Assembly (NCBI GenBank): GCA_020746105.1 | Contig: CM036620.1 | Span: 25,628,604-25,692,603, forward strand | DNA: 64,000 nt | Direction of reading: 5' to 3' | From: Trogon surrucura | Taxonomy: Eukaryota; Chordata; Aves; Trogoniformes; Trogonidae | Part shown: positions 33,774-45,241 of the stretch, piece by piece | Position numbering within the stretch: position 1 is the first letter of the stretch | How the letters are laid out: every line of letters begins with the position of its first letter | Position numbers and translations under genes: made by a program | The notes under the pieces: model-generated | Told to the model about the DNA's origin: nothing | The model's input: only the letters and a program-made list of their open reading frames with translations | Databases searched by the model: none

Positions 33774-36515
33774 ATGGGGAATAAGCAGGGAGAATTAGAA
33801 GTCTATGTTCGGCTGGAGAACTATGATCTTATTGCAATTACAGAGACGTGGTGGGACAGCTCACATAACTGGAATGTGGGCCTTGATGGTTATGTTCTTT
33901 TTAGGAAAGACAGGTTGATGAGGCGAGGTGGGGGAGTTGCTCTGTACGTGAGAGAGCAACTGGAGTGTATTGAGACCCATCCAGGGGCAGATGAGGAGCA
34001 AGTAGAGAGTTTATGGGTAAGAATTAAGGGGCAGGCTAGCTTAGGTGATACTGTGGTGGGTGTCTACTATAGACCAACTGATCAGGAGGTGGAAGTTGAT
34101 GAGGCCTTTTACAGGCAGATGACAGCAGCCTCTCAGTCCCAGGCCCTGGTTCTCATGGGGGATTTCAACTACCCAGATGTTTGCTGGAAGTCCCACACAG
34201 CCAGCCATCCTCAGTCCAGGAGGTTCCTCCAGTGCATCGATGATAACTTTTTGATGCAAATGGTGGATGAGCCAACCAGGAGAGGAGCGCTGCTGGACCT
34301 TGTGTTCACCAACAAGGAAGGTCTGGTTGAAGCAGTGAAGGTTGAGGGCAACCTTGGCTGCAGCGACCATGAGATAGTGGAGTTCAGGATCCTGTGCGGT
34401 AAAAACAGAATACCAAGCAGGATTGCAACTCTGGACTTCAGAAGGGCCAACTTTGGCCTCTTCAAGCAATTACTGGGGGATACCCCTTGGGACAGGGAGC
34501 TGCAAGGTAAAGGGGCCCAAGAGAGTTGGTTGGCATTCAAAGACCACTTCTTTGAGGCTCAGGATCAGTGCATCCCATCAGGTAGGAAATCAAGAAAGAG
34601 ATCCAGGAGACCTGCTTGGTTATCCAGGGATCTGCTGGGCAGACTCAGGTGGAAAGGGAGGGTGTTTAAATTGTGGAAGGAAGGGCTGGCCACTTTGGTG
34701 GAGTACAGGGCAGCTGTCAGGGAGTGCAGGGAGGCAATCAGAAAAGCTAAGGCCTCCTTGGAGTTAAAACTTGCAAGGGAGGTCAAAGACAACAGAAAGG
34801 GCTTCTTCAAATACATTGCTGACAAAACTAACACTAGAGGCAATGTAGGCCCTCTGTTGAATGAGGTGGGTGTCCTGGAGACAGAGGACAGAAAGAAGGC
34901 AGAGTTGCTGAATGCCTTCTTTGCCTCTGTCTACACTGTTGGAGACCGTCCTCAGGAGCCTCAGTCCCCTGAGGTCCCAGAGGAAGTCATGACAAAGGAG
35001 GAGTCTGCCCTGATTGATGAGGAGTGGGTTAAGGATCAGTTTGAACACTTGGACATTCATAAATCCATGGGCCCTGATGGGATGCACCCACGGGTGCTGA
35101 GGGAGCTGGCGGGAGTCATTGCTAGGCCACTCTCCATCATCTTTGGTAAGTCTTGGGTAACAGGTGAGGTGCCTGAAGACTGGAGGAAAGCGAATGTCAC
35201 TCCAGTCTATAAGAAGGGCAGGAAGGATGACCCGAGTAACTACAGACCGGTCAGCCTCACCTCCATCCCTGGAAAGGTGATGGAACATCTTATCCTTGAC
35301 GCTGTCTCTAGGCATATCAAGGATAAGAAGGTTATTAGGAGCAGTCAGCATGGCTTTGCCAAGGGGAAGTCATGTTTGACCAACCTGATAGCCTTTTATG
35401 AAGACATAACCAGGTGGATGGATGGTGGCCATGCAGTGGACGTGGTCTACCTGGACATCAGCAAGGCCTTTGACACCGTCTCCCACAGCATCCTCATAGG
35501 TAAACTGAGGAAGTGTGGTCTGGATGACCAAGTAGTGAGGTGGGTCGAGAACTGGTTGAAGAGAAGAAGCCAGAGGGTTGTGGTCAATGGGGCTGAGTCT
35601 GGCTGGTTGCCTGTGTCTAGTGGGGTCCCTCAGGGGTCAGTGCTTGGGCCGGTGCTGTTTAATATATTCATCAATGATCTGGATGAGGGATTAGAGAATG
35701 TTGTCAGCAAGTTTGCTGATGATACGAAGTTGGGGGGAGTGGTTGACACACCAGAAGGCTGTGCAGCCATTCAGAGAGACCTAGACAGGCTGGAGGGCTG
35801 GGCGGGGAGAAATCTTATGAAGTTTAATAAGGGCAAGTGTAGAGTTTTGCACTTGGGAAAAAATAACCCCATGTACCAATATAGGTTGGGGACTGCCCTG
35901 CTGGAGAGCAGTGCAGGGGAAAGGGACCTGGGGGTTCTAGTGGACAGCAGGATGACCATGAGCCAGCAATGTGCCCTCGTGGCCAAGAAGGCCAATGGCA
36001 TCCTGGGGTGTATTAGAAGGGGAGTAGCAAGTAGGTCAAGAGAGGTCCTCCTGCCCCTCTACTCTGCCCTGGTGAGGCCACATCTGGAATATTGTGTCCA
36101 GTTCTGGGCCCCTCAGTTCAAGAAGGACAGGGAGCTGCTTGAGAGAGTCCAGCGTAGAGCCACAAAGATGGTGAAGGGAGTGGAGCATCTCCCTTATGAG
36201 GAAAGGCTGAAGGAGCTGGATCTCTTTAGCTTGGAGAAGAGGAGGCTGAGGGGTGACCTCATCAATGTTTATAAATATGTCAAGGGGGAATGTCAGGAGG
36301 ATGGAGCCAGGCTCTTTTCAGCGGCGTCCACTGACAGGACAAGGGGCAATGGGTGGAAGCTGGAACACAGGAGGTTCCAGAAAAAGATGAGGAAAAACTT
36401 TTTTACTGTAAGGGTGACCGAGCACTGGAACAGGCTGCCCTGGGAGGTTGTGGAATCTCCTTCTCTGGAGACATTCAAAACCCGCCTGGACGCGTTCCTG
36501 TGCGCTCTAGTGTAG
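33774..36515 (+). CDS. CR1 ORF2 protein: APE endonuclease and reverse transcriptase
   Basis: ORF2 makes the enzyme that nicks target DNA and copies the element RNA at the nick. Counting from the first ATG (913 residues), the AP-like endonuclease covers about 1-205, with ITETWWD (catalytic Glu24), GDFN at 129-132 and SDH at 197-199. The reverse transcriptase covers about 430-720, with NYRPVSLT (489-496), QHGFAKGKS (525-533), YLDISKAFD (catalytic Asp561), [11 protein letters not shown] (616-626) and FADD (647-650). A conserved C-terminal region follows ([11 protein letters not shown], about 768-778) up to [12 protein letters not shown]. All key residues are present and there is no stop or frameshift. 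The frame is open upstream to 33618 with no other ATG, and the endonuclease first motif TNARS is encoded just before this ATG. The true N-terminus therefore probably lies upstream, by frameshift from ORF1 or by a non-AUG start. The family assignment is very secure; present-day activity is not shown. Confidence 0.95.
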   Translation: MGNKQGELEVYVRLENYDLIAITETWWDSSHNWNVGLDGYVLFRKDRLMRRGGGVALYVREQLECIETHPGADEEQVESLWVRIKGQASLGDTVVGVYYRPTDQEVEVDEAFYRQMTAASQSQALVLMGDFNYPDVCWKSHTASHPQSRRFLQCIDDNFLMQMVDEPTRRGALLDLVFTNKEGLVEAVKVEGNLGCSDHEIVEFRILCGKNRIPSRIATLDFRRANFGLFKQLLGDTPWDRELQGKGAQESWLAFKDHFFEAQDQCIPSGRKSRKRSRRPAWLSRDLLGRLRWKGRVFKLWKEGLATLVEYRAAVRECREAIRKAKASLELKLAREVKDNRKGFFKYIADKTNTRGNVGPLLNEVGVLETEDRKKAELLNAFFASVYTVGDRPQEPQSPEVPEEVMTKEESALIDEEWVKDQFEHLDIHKSMGPDGMHPRVLRELAGVIARPLSIIFGKSWVTGEVPEDWRKANVTPVYKKGRKDDPSNYRPVSLTSIPGKVMEHLILDAVSRHIKDKKVIRSSQHGFAKGKSCLTNLIAFYEDITRWMDGGHAVDVVYLDISKAFDTVSHSILIGKLRKCGLDDQVVRWVENWLKRRSQRVVVNGAESGWLPVSSGVPQGSVLGPVLFNIFINDLDEGLENVVSKFADDTKLGGVVDTPEGCAAIQRDLDRLEGWAGRNLMKFNKGKCRVLHLGKNNPMYQYRLGTALLESSAGERDLGVLVDSRMTMSQQCALVAKKANGILGCIRRGVASRSREVLLPLYSALVRPHLEYCVQFWAPQFKKDRELLERVQRRATKMVKGVEHLPYEERLKELDLFSLEKRRLRGDLINVYKYVKGECQEDGARLFSAASTDRTRGNGWKLEHRRFQKKMRKNFFTVRVTEHWNRLPWEVVESPSLETFKTRLDAFLCALV

Positions 36516-36603
36516 GTGATCCTGCTCTGGCAGGGGGGTTGAACTAGATGATCTTTAAGGTCCCTTCCAACCTCTAACATTCTGTGATTCTGTGATTCTG
36601 TGA
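36516..36603 (+). other. CR1 3' UTR with terminal ATTCTGTG units
   Basis: The 3' UTR is short, as usual for CR1. It has a small CTCTGGCAGGGGGGTTGAAC stem region, then CTAGATGATCTTTAAGGTCC and CTTCCAACCTC, and ends in three ATTCTGTG units at 36579-36602. In CR1 this end is the recognition site for the reverse transcriptase and replaces a poly(A) tail. About 80% of its last 53 bases match the tail of the SINE at 26.9 kb by hand alignment. Confidence 0.9.
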
Positions 36604-38774
36604 AATTCAGTGCTGTCTCCCGAGCCCGAGCACACCAGGTTGTTCAATCCTGATGGAGGTATCCACTCAGGGTTTCTGAGTACTGACCAACATAGTGGTT
36701 AGATTCTCAGTTTTTGCAGTTTATCCCTTGAAAGCCACTGGTTAGTACAGGAAAGACCTGCAGTGTATTGAGCGCGATCCAGATTTTATTAACATCAATT
36801 GGAGACTTTCCATCTACGTATCGTATTTGAGATTTGTGCTTGTTGCATCTGTGGGAAAAGGAAAGGGTACCTTTTATTCTTATGATCCACAGAGGCTGTT
36901 TTACGCTGTCATAATTGAAAAATTACCAACATTTTTGGTGATTTCCTGCAGAATTCAGTGATGTCCCAAGCTGTTATGCAGAGCTGGGACTGTGCAAAGG
37001 CTGCAGCCAGCAGCAGCAGCACTTTGCTGCAAGTAGATTTTGGTTGCCTGGCTCTGAAGCACGCCTGTGAGCTCAGTGGTGGACATGCTGAATATCAGTT
37101 GTAGCTCTATTGCCACCCATGCTGTGATCCATTTTGCTCTCACGTCGTAATTAAAAACTCATTCCTCTCAGTAATGTTTGGCACCGTGGCTGAACTGAAG
37201 CAGTAAGCGGCTCAGATAGGATGCGTCTGAATGAAAGAAGTTTGACTGTCCAGCTTATTTTCAGCCAAAGTCTATGAGGACAGCAACATACGCATAACTT
37301 CAGGGAGCAAGCTCACTCCTTTTTGCTTTGTTCCTGGGCATTTTCTTGCCTTTATTGTACAGTACCTTGGTTTTTGAACACATCCTGTTGTCTTCCCTAG
37401 TGCCTTGCTGCTGGATGCTATTAGCATATATCTGGGCCGCCCCTTGTGCAGAGCTGTCCCCAGGTGAAAGCCCTCGTGGTCTGGAATGGAAAGAGGCTGC
37501 AATTTACTGAGTCCATTATCACCTCCGGACGTGTAGAATGATAATGGAAGTGACAGAGGTGCAGCTGAAAATTGGCTCTTAATATTTTATGTGTTAAAGC
37601 CGAGGATTGGAAATCTCACACTGCTCTTCAGGGAAAATGAAGTGTGTGTGTCTTTTTCCTCCCTCTCCCCCTCACACCAAATTGAACCGTTGGGTGGAAC
37701 AGCTCTCTTTTTACGCCTATGCATGATGAAAACACTGTGCTTTGGTAGTGATGTTTTAAAATACAATGGCATGAAACAGGATGAAGATCAATGAGTTATC
37801 AACTGAATGGTAGTATGGAACCATCAGGATCACTGCTGTGGTGAAACTTTGGGGGAGTTACATACAAGGCTATTTCTTTCTTTCCCCCTTCAAGTTAGGG
37901 ACAAAACAAAATGTCTGCCTGAAGCCGCATCTTCGAATTGCTTTCCTTCACATCTTGTAGTCTGTAACCTGGGTAGTGTCATCTCTCTGCTCTAATGCTT
38001 GCAAATTATGCTCTTTTATCAAGGCAGCTCCCTTCTCCCTCCTCTGCACATACACACTGAACTATTATTCAAGATTACTGTTCATCTATTCACGTGTGAT
38101 GTGTCAGGGATACATAATGTTAAATAGTTTCTTCTTCTAGATGACTTATGCAAATGGAAAATTAGCTTCCTGGCCTTTCACCACACTCTGCAGACTTTCT
38201 GTGACTTCTTGGTAGTGATTACAAGCAATATTAGATGAAATTGGTTCTTACAGCTTGGCTTTATTAATTTCTCGTGTCCTTACATCAGTTACAACACTTA
38301 GGACTGGGTGCTGCCGTGATTCCCGTTGACACAGAGATTTCTCGGGTGCTTTGGAGGACTCCTTCCCTTCTTCTTTGCCTCTTCTGTGCAAACGCTAAGT
38401 AAGACTGGGAGCAAGAGCACTCTGCTGAAGGATATTTCCATGCAAAAGGGATTCTGGCTTTCCTGCTGCACCCTGCATTTTTGAATGAGATATTCAGCAA
38501 AGTCTTCATATGTACTGTATCGCTTCACTTGCATGCAAGTCTCACGGCTAGCAGGCTAATGGGCCACATGTTGTAAGACACTGGTGCAGTTTGATGTCTC
38601 CAGTTGGCCCTAAATATAGTTGGATTCTACTTCGTATCATGAGCTGCCTTGCTCTGTGATGTGCATTGTTTCTGCTGTCCTACCCGCAACCAGAAATGTT
38701 TAAATATTAATGCAAACCACCATTTTGCAGTTGTCATTACCGTAATGGGCTCCGAGTTGTGTAGATGACAGATT
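36604..38774. other. non-coding stretch, no gene recognised
   Basis: The open frames are at most 78 codons, with no known motif. GAGCTGGGAC near 36982 and CATAGTGGTTAGATTCTC near 36691 recall old tRNA-SINE pieces but are too short to call. Confidence 0.6.
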
Positions 38775-38925
38775 AGACTTGGAGTTAGGGAGCCTGGGTG
38801 CTTGCCGTGGATCTGCAGAGACTTTGTTGGTCCGAACGCGTGATTTCTCCATGACTCAGTTCTTCATTTTTTAATGAGAAGTAAACACACTTTCTCAGCA
38901 GAGTTGTTGTGACATAACTGTTACT
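38775..38925 (+). repeat. MIR-like amniote SINE fragment
   Basis: In forward orientation, GGAGTTAGGGAGCCTGGGTG is followed by TTGGTCCGAACGCG, TTTCTCCATGACTCAGTTCTTC, TTTTTTAATGAGAAGTAAAC and CAGAGTTGTTGTGAC. This mirrors MIR ('gagcctgggttcgaatc', 'cctcagtttcctcatctgtaaaatg', 'catagggttgttgtgag'). It is an old, diverged copy. Confidence 0.6.
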
Positions 38926-40270
38926 AATTTGGAGATTGCTCAGCTACGATGCCATTATGACAATGGGAATGCTTAGGAAAAGTCAATGTTACTCATTACT
39001 TTACAAATCGGCAAAATAAAGCCTTAAAAGAATTTCAGCGTAAACAAGGCTGAGGCATGGTGGCTAATCACGTTTTTATAGTGTGCCGAGCTAATTTCGC
39101 AGAATGGGCGAGTGCCACCCACCCCCACGCTGTTCCCGCTTCTCCTCTCTGCAGAGACGTGCTGGGATGCAGGGAACACCATTAGCTGTAACTGGTTGCA
39201 ACTGGGGTGCAAAAGACAGACGTGCCAATTCGAGGAGCAGGGAAAATTGCCAGGATAATAAATGTCTTTTCTTCAGCGGTTGCTGCTAGACTGTTGTGAA
39301 AGTTATGGAGTTTTTTTTAATTAAAAATCGTTATTATTGAAATGAGCAACCCTGCATACCATATGGGTGCAAATAAAATATAAAGCCCAACCTTTCCATA
39401 CTATTTGTATTCTGTCTTTTTGCTTGTTCTGTTTTAAATAAAGAACCAGGGAATCATCCTATTAAGATTTAATTGACTTAACACACCCACAAAATCCTGA
39501 CTAAGAACGAGGAGCAAATGTTTCCTCTAATCCCAACGTTTTATCTGAAAGAGAAAAAAAACCTACCCATATTCAGATTTTGTTATTTAATCACTATGTT
39601 TGTTCCCAATTTCTGTGTTTCATGCCAAGCTTACTGCAAATAGGCAATGAGTTTTTGTAATGGAAAGCCCTTGTGCAGATGGTCAGAAGGAGCAGTATAT
39701 ATTTGGAGAACATTATAGGAAGTCATTAAAAAGATGAAAGAAGATGCTCCAATAGCCTGAGCAAGGTGAGCAGAGAAGAATGGGATGAGAGTCAGACTGA
39801 AACTGGGCAGCTGGAGTATTAAATCCTTTTTGAGGGTATTGGAAAGTGTTGGCAAGGGGAGGAAGAAAAAGATTGAGAAAGATTTTTCTCTATGTGAGAC
39901 GTGGTTAAGATAAAGATCAAATAATGAACCAGAATGTTAAAATGTGGCTCCAGCTCTTCAAACTTCAGGCTATTTACACCTGGGCTTTGGATTTGCAGTA
40001 AGTCCTGCCGAAATAAAACTGTTCAAATGTTTCGCCTTTTGTAAAATAGAAACTTGGGGAAGGATGTAGCTTTTGGGTTTTTTTGTGCGCTTTTTTTTTC
40101 ATTTTTACATTTACATCTGCTTTTCAACAGCGATTATTTAAATGTATTTACCATTTTAGGGTTTTAAAATGTAAGGCGTGATTTCTTGGCTACCACAATA
40201 AATATTTTCCAGAATGGGGGAAAAAGAAACAGATCATAAAGTGCCCTCATGAACAATTGTAAACAGTTGA

Positions 40271-40320
40271 GATTCTGGTGTATGCTGGTGTATTCTGTAT
40301 GTCTTGATGTATTCTGGTGC
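40271..40320. repeat. imperfect TATTCTGGTG mini-repeat
   Basis: GATTCTGGTG, TATGCTGGTG, TATTCTGTATG and TATTCTGGTG follow each other within 50 bases. It is a short degenerate tandem repeat. Confidence 0.6.
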
Positions 40321-41293
40321 ACATGGATTTGATGAGCTCAAGATACAAATGCCTGAAATAATGAGGAGTAATATTCAACCGTTTCAGCAGGCTAACCTTT
40401 TTGAGGATGCTGCTAGGATGCTTAAGTGTGAGGAGCTTGGCGGAAAGGCACATTCGGTTCTGGAATCCTGTGAAATTCTGGGTCCTTACTGGAAACTGTT
40501 GCCCGGTGCTGTACGAACACGCAACACTTATGGCGGGTCTGTGCCTCGCTTCAGAAAGGTGGAAATGGGTTAGACTGAGCTCTTTTTGTATCAAAGTTGT
40601 CTGCTGGCTGATGGTTGGTCTTGACACTTCATGACTTAGGAACGTCTGCCCATGCTATGGCCTTCTTGTGGTGGCTGAGGCAGGAAGAACAGAAGTGGTC
40701 ACTTTAATGGCAAGCCGGACACCATGGCAGGAGGAAATAAACTCTAGGTCACTGGTATGATAAATCTCTGCCTCCTTTCACAGATCACAGCACCACTGAG
40801 ACATCTTATTTCAATTCTATGTGCTTAGGACTCCTATCAAGTGTAAGCAGGGCTATTCATGCTTCAGTATCTGGTTGTTATTTCCCCCCTTTTCTTATTC
40901 CAGTTGCTTTAAGAGCAACAAATGAAGAGATCTTATTTTGATTAGGTCTTTATTAAAGCTGCACAAAGTGCAGAAGGAGTGACCTGGGCAACTTCGCAAG
41001 TTTGAAGTTTCTGAATGAGGATGAAACTTTTTTTTTTTTCCTTTTTTAATTTTGCTGTTTGACATAAGGTTAATTGCCTAATGTTTGAGAGAGAGAGACA
41101 GAGAAAGAGAAGTGAAACAAAAGCACTGATCAAGGTGGTAGGTGCCTCGTGTGTGCTGCAAGACCTACCATCAAAATACTGAACTTAGGTTGGAATGACC
41201 TCAGGGAACTAATGTGTTCCCAAAGCACCCACAGATTGTGGATTTTAGCACCGACAGTGCGTTGCTTCCTACCTGCTATATGTTTTTCCTTAA

Positions 41294-41309
41294 TTTTTTT
41301 TTTTTTTTT
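41294..41309. repeat. T16 homopolymer
   Basis: Sixteen consecutive T residues. Confidence 0.9.
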
Positions 41310-41821
41310 CATAAATTATTTCAGTCAGTGAATTAGCAAAGAAAAAAAATCCTATATGATTAAAATGACTGTTTCTTCTAGGTTATTTTGCAAATACTTC
41401 CAAGTAATGTATATGCCCAAATTCAAGATCAAGATACAGACTGTTTTCATTTGAAGAAGGGAAACAATCAGGGTTACATGTGAAATCCATTTTCATAACA
41501 TGATTTTTGGCAATATTTTAACATTATTTTTGCACAAATCAACCATATATTTTTGAAAGTGAATACTCCTTGATAAATATTAGTTTGCTTTTATAATTTG
41601 GAGGAAGAGATACCATTGCCTGGTGGGAATCAACTAATACTCCTTTTCTCCTCACAACCCATTGGTGGAAGTGATCCTAAGGATTTACAAATAAAGGAGT
41701 TGAAAAAGTAAAATATTCAGTATAAATGCTTCATGTAAAGAGACCTATTGATTTAAGGGGGAAATGAGAGAGGGAGAAGAATTCCATTGTAGCAGTTGAC
41801 TTTTCAAATGCTTCTAGAGCA

Positions 41822-41892
41822 GATGGTCTAATGGTCTAAGCATCTGGTTTGAAATATCTGCTTTCCCTAGAGCCATCAGCTCAAATTTAGAC
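41822..41892 (+). other. possible tRNA-like SINE relic
   Basis: GATGGTCTAATGGTCTAAGC has the feel of a tRNA D-arm/A box, and CAGCTCAAATTTAGAC about 50 bases later could be a decayed B box and T-arm. There is no closed acceptor stem. It may be the head of an old tRNA-derived SINE, or chance. Confidence 0.25.
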
Positions 41893-44362
41893 AAGCTTCA
41901 TTTATACCTTTATTTTCAAGACAGATAATTTGGTCTGACTCTCTGGTTGGCTGCAGGAGGGTTTTTTGCCCAAGTAACATCACTGACACTGGCTCAGAGG
42001 GTTTCATGCCATTCACAGGGTACTTTTTTTCAAACTTGACCTTAAAAATGGAAGTTCGCTTGGCTACGTATCATTCTTTAAGAGGATCCTTTAGCTGCAG
42101 AAGGATTTGCCCTGATGTCATTGTTCAGAATTTCCCCCATGCCCTTACTGCTATGCAACATTTCTTGGATGGGTGATGTATCGTTCTTGTTTCTCTTTTG
42201 TGCTTTGGGTATTTAATTGAAAACTTTGAAAATTACATCTGAATTTGGATGGAGAGCTTTTGGGTAGGAGCAGGTAACTGTTCAGAGTGAAAAAACCCCA
42301 CTCATACAGCAAAGAACACAGGAATGTTGCATCCTCAGTGCTAGATGAATCGGATTTTACAAGATAAGGTTTGTTATGTGCCTTGAATCACACTTATATT
42401 TTGCTTTGCTCTCTATCTGTCAAACAGAGCACTACCTCAGACATATTCTAATAAACACGAGAGGTATATTTGCTTGTAATAAAGAGGCAAATCTGAAACA
42501 ACAGTAGGAGAATAGGAGGGCAAGGGAAGGGCAGGTTCATTTGGTGATCATTGTGTGAAATTGTTTACGCTATCATGTATTCCTCATTGCTGAAATCGTC
42601 TTTCTAACAGATTTTCTGCAAATTTTGTATTGTGCTGCGCTACAGCTGGTGACCTATATGCTGTCATCTGCATGGTTTTTTTTTATAGTAAGAATTTGAG
42701 TTTGAATTAGTTTTCTTCCCTATTATTTATTGATAGCATGTTTTTAGAAAACCAAGGGGGGGAAAAAAATGAGTAACAGGGAGATTTATAAGTCAAATGA
42801 TGAGAATGGAATTTAGCCTGCTGTATAGTAATTGAGTGGCAAAAACAATTCCCCTTGTTGAAGAGAGATTAATCAAAAGATTAACCCAAACCACTTGCTA
42901 ACGGCAGTTCTTAGGACAGTGCAGAATATGTACTCGGCAAAATTAATCCTTCCAAATTGCTAAGAAACTCAGGGACTTCAAGGTTTAACCCAGAGTGCTG
43001 CAGTCAGTAAACCATTTCCAATCAGTGTGTCAGGTTTGTAATTCTTTTTTGTTTTGTTTTGCTTTGGAAATAGAAAATCTCAGCCACATTTGTGCCAAGG
43101 GTCAAACTGTTGCCTGGACTGTGGCATCCTTGTGTCCCTCAGTCCCTGCACAGACCTGGGGCTCCAGAGAGTGCTCCCAGCTGAACCAGCTCTCTGTTCA
43201 GTGGAAAATCAGGTGATAACTGTTGATTTGCGGAGACTTCCTTTCACTTGTGTCCCACCGGCATCTTTGTCCGTCTCTAGAAGAGATCCCAGAGCAGTTG
43301 ATATAGTCACTCTGCTGACGGCTTTTAGCTACTTTAGGGTCTGGCTGCATAAGCAAAGGGATCCTTCATTAGTTTAGCTGTATTGATTTTATGTTGGCTT
43401 TGTACAGTCACAACCTTACTGCAAAAGAGGTCTTACTCCACAGTATTGGATGTCACAGAGCTTTGATGGGGCATTGTGTATCTCTAGGGATGATCAAGGG
43501 CTGTAATGAAGAACATGCCTTATTAAGGGGTGTCTGTGTAGGTTAACTTAATAGGTGACCCGAGCCATTCTAAAGAAATATTTAGTACAAATAATGTCTG
43601 CCGTGATTAGAATTAAAATAATCTGCTTCTCAGATCTGGTTCCCGACGGGTTTATTGTGGTCAAGGAAAAATTAACAAAGAAATCAAAAATACTCAATAC
43701 TAAAAAGAAAACCAGAAATTCTGCACAATTCGTTTAGTAAATAGCTTTTTCCTCAAGTGTCTTTCAGAGTGCAAGGGAGAAAGAAGCAGCAGAAGGACAA
43801 AAGACTTCCGGAAATTTCACTGCAGTGTTCCATTTTCTTCAGACCCTTTCCTCTTCCAAAGCATGACAAAAATCACAGCAAACTGGGAATGAGACAGCAG
43901 CTTTGTCTTTTGCTTTGTTTTTTTTTTTTCTCTTTGTCTTCATGACTGACGTACTCAGTGCTTCACTTTTTGAGTTATCACCTTCCCTCCTCAACCTGCT
44001 TTCAAATCCCATGGAGCTCCTGCGAGGGAGCAACCCTGTCAGATATGCCCATCTGCTTCTGACACATCAATGTACACAAGGACCTGGAAGAGGAGTTAAT
44101 CCCTCCTGCTCTTGCCCCACTTTACTTTCTCTCAGGTTTTCCCTGTCCAAATTTTCCTGGACGCTGTATTTTTTTTAAGTAAGCAGGGAGACAAGCAGGG
44201 AACCTGAGCTCCATGAGCCTTCCAGCCCTCCTGGCCTTGTTACTGTACCTGGAGTTCAGTATTGCAACTATCCTGCCATCTTTTTTGAAATGACATGCAG
44301 ATGGGTGCTCTTGCTGCCCCAGGCCCTTCCCACTCTGGGTCCCAGTGTGTGAGGGAGGACAT

Positions 44363-44530
44363 AGAGTCATAGAATGTGTTGAATTGAAAGGGACCTTGAA
44401 AGGTCATCTAGTCCAAGCCCCTTACAGTGAGCAAGGACATCTGTAACTAGATCAAGTTGCTCAGAGCCCCGTCAAGCCTGACCTTGGATGTTTCCACATC
44501 TGACACCTTCATGGAGAGCTCTGCCAAATA
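44363..44530 (-). mobile_element. CR1 3'-end fragment
   Basis: The element is read on the minus strand with its 3' end at the left. TCATAGAATG, GAAAGGGACCTTGAAAGG, TCATCTAGTCCAAGCCCC, CAAGGACATCTGTAACTAG, ATCAAGTTGCTCAGAGCCCC and GTCAAGCCTGACCTTGGATG form the typical reverse complement of a CR1 3' end. It is diverged and strongly 5'-truncated, with no coding capacity. In place of the tRNA head of the 26.9 kb SINE, this copy continues with CR1 sequence, so it belongs to the kind of CR1 from which that tail was probably taken. Confidence 0.85.
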
Positions 44531-44822
44531 TTAGCCGGAGTCTTCAGCAGTCAGAGGGACCAAAGACAGTCTTGGAAACCTCTCCTGAGCTAGAGCAGGC
44601 AAGACTAGGAGATACTGTGACACACAGGAGTACAAATAAGGTTTCCTTTGCTATGATAACCAGGACGTTTCTTAAATATCAGGTGCTGGAGTTCAGAAAG
44701 CCATGATTCTCCATAAGGCTGTGAAATGCAGCGTAATTTTTTCCGTGTCCTTAAGAAGTGCTCTGGAGGGTGAAGTAAGGCAGCAAATATCCTGAGTTTA
44801 CCATTCCCTTTCCTCTTGCTGA

Positions 44823-44839
44823 TTTTTTTTTTTTTTTTT
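44823..44839. repeat. T17 homopolymer
   Basis: Seventeen consecutive T residues. Confidence 0.9.
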
Positions 44840-45227
44840 GTCCCACAGCATCAAATTTCTCTGAGCACATAGAAAATTAGCTTAGAAGTATGGGGTGATT
44901 AAAACCAGGCAGCAGAACAGTAGGATCCCATTGATTTCTGAAGGGTTTTCTTTAAGAAGATAATCTAGTAACTCAGTAATTTGCTTACTTTTTTTCCACT
45001 TTAGAGATTTTTAAAAAATGGACTCATTTGTTGAATTAATGGATTAATTCTTGTTGAGTAGCCAGTTTTCTTTCTAGGTGATGGCCAAATATAAAATAGT
45101 TAAGCAAAGCAGCCACTTTTGATCAGATACTCTGACTCATTATGGTGTATTCTGTTTTCATCTTACATTTTTTTTTGCTACAGGAAACGATCAGCATCTG
45201 TTTCATCGTTGGTCCCCTCAATATTTT

Positions 45228-45241
45228 GGGGGGGGGGGGGG
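45228..45241. repeat. G14 homopolymer
   Basis: Fourteen consecutive G residues on the plus strand. G runs this long are rarer than A or T runs and can form quadruplexes. The run length should be treated with care because such tracts are prone to sequencing error. Confidence 0.85.

Larger units (their letters stand above)
33315..36603 (+). mobile_element. CR1 non-LTR retrotransposon, 5'-truncated, ORF2 intact
   Basis: The element holds the last part of ORF1 (esterase domain), a complete ORF2 with endonuclease and reverse transcriptase, an 87-base 3' UTR, and a 3' end of three ATTCTGTG units. It has no poly(A), as is usual for CR1. The 5' end is missing: ORF1-like sequence begins at about 33315, so the 5' UTR and most of ORF1 are lost. 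Such truncation is typical of target-primed reverse transcription that stops early. An uninterrupted ORF2 of this length suggests recent insertion. The element lies alone in non-coding DNA. I saw no clear target-site duplication, and CR1 often leaves none. Confidence 0.95.
38926..44362. other. non-coding stretch, no gene recognised
   Basis: There is no recognisable exon. The stretch has long T runs at 41030 and 41294, a small imperfect minisatellite at 40271 and a possible tRNA-like relic at 41822. The longest open frame (126 codons, minus, 40247-40627) shows no motif. Confidence 0.6.

Noticed and set aside
34041..35351. Several minus-strand open frames (92-195 codons) inside the CR1
   Set aside because: They are antisense shadows of the CR1 ORF2 coding sequence.
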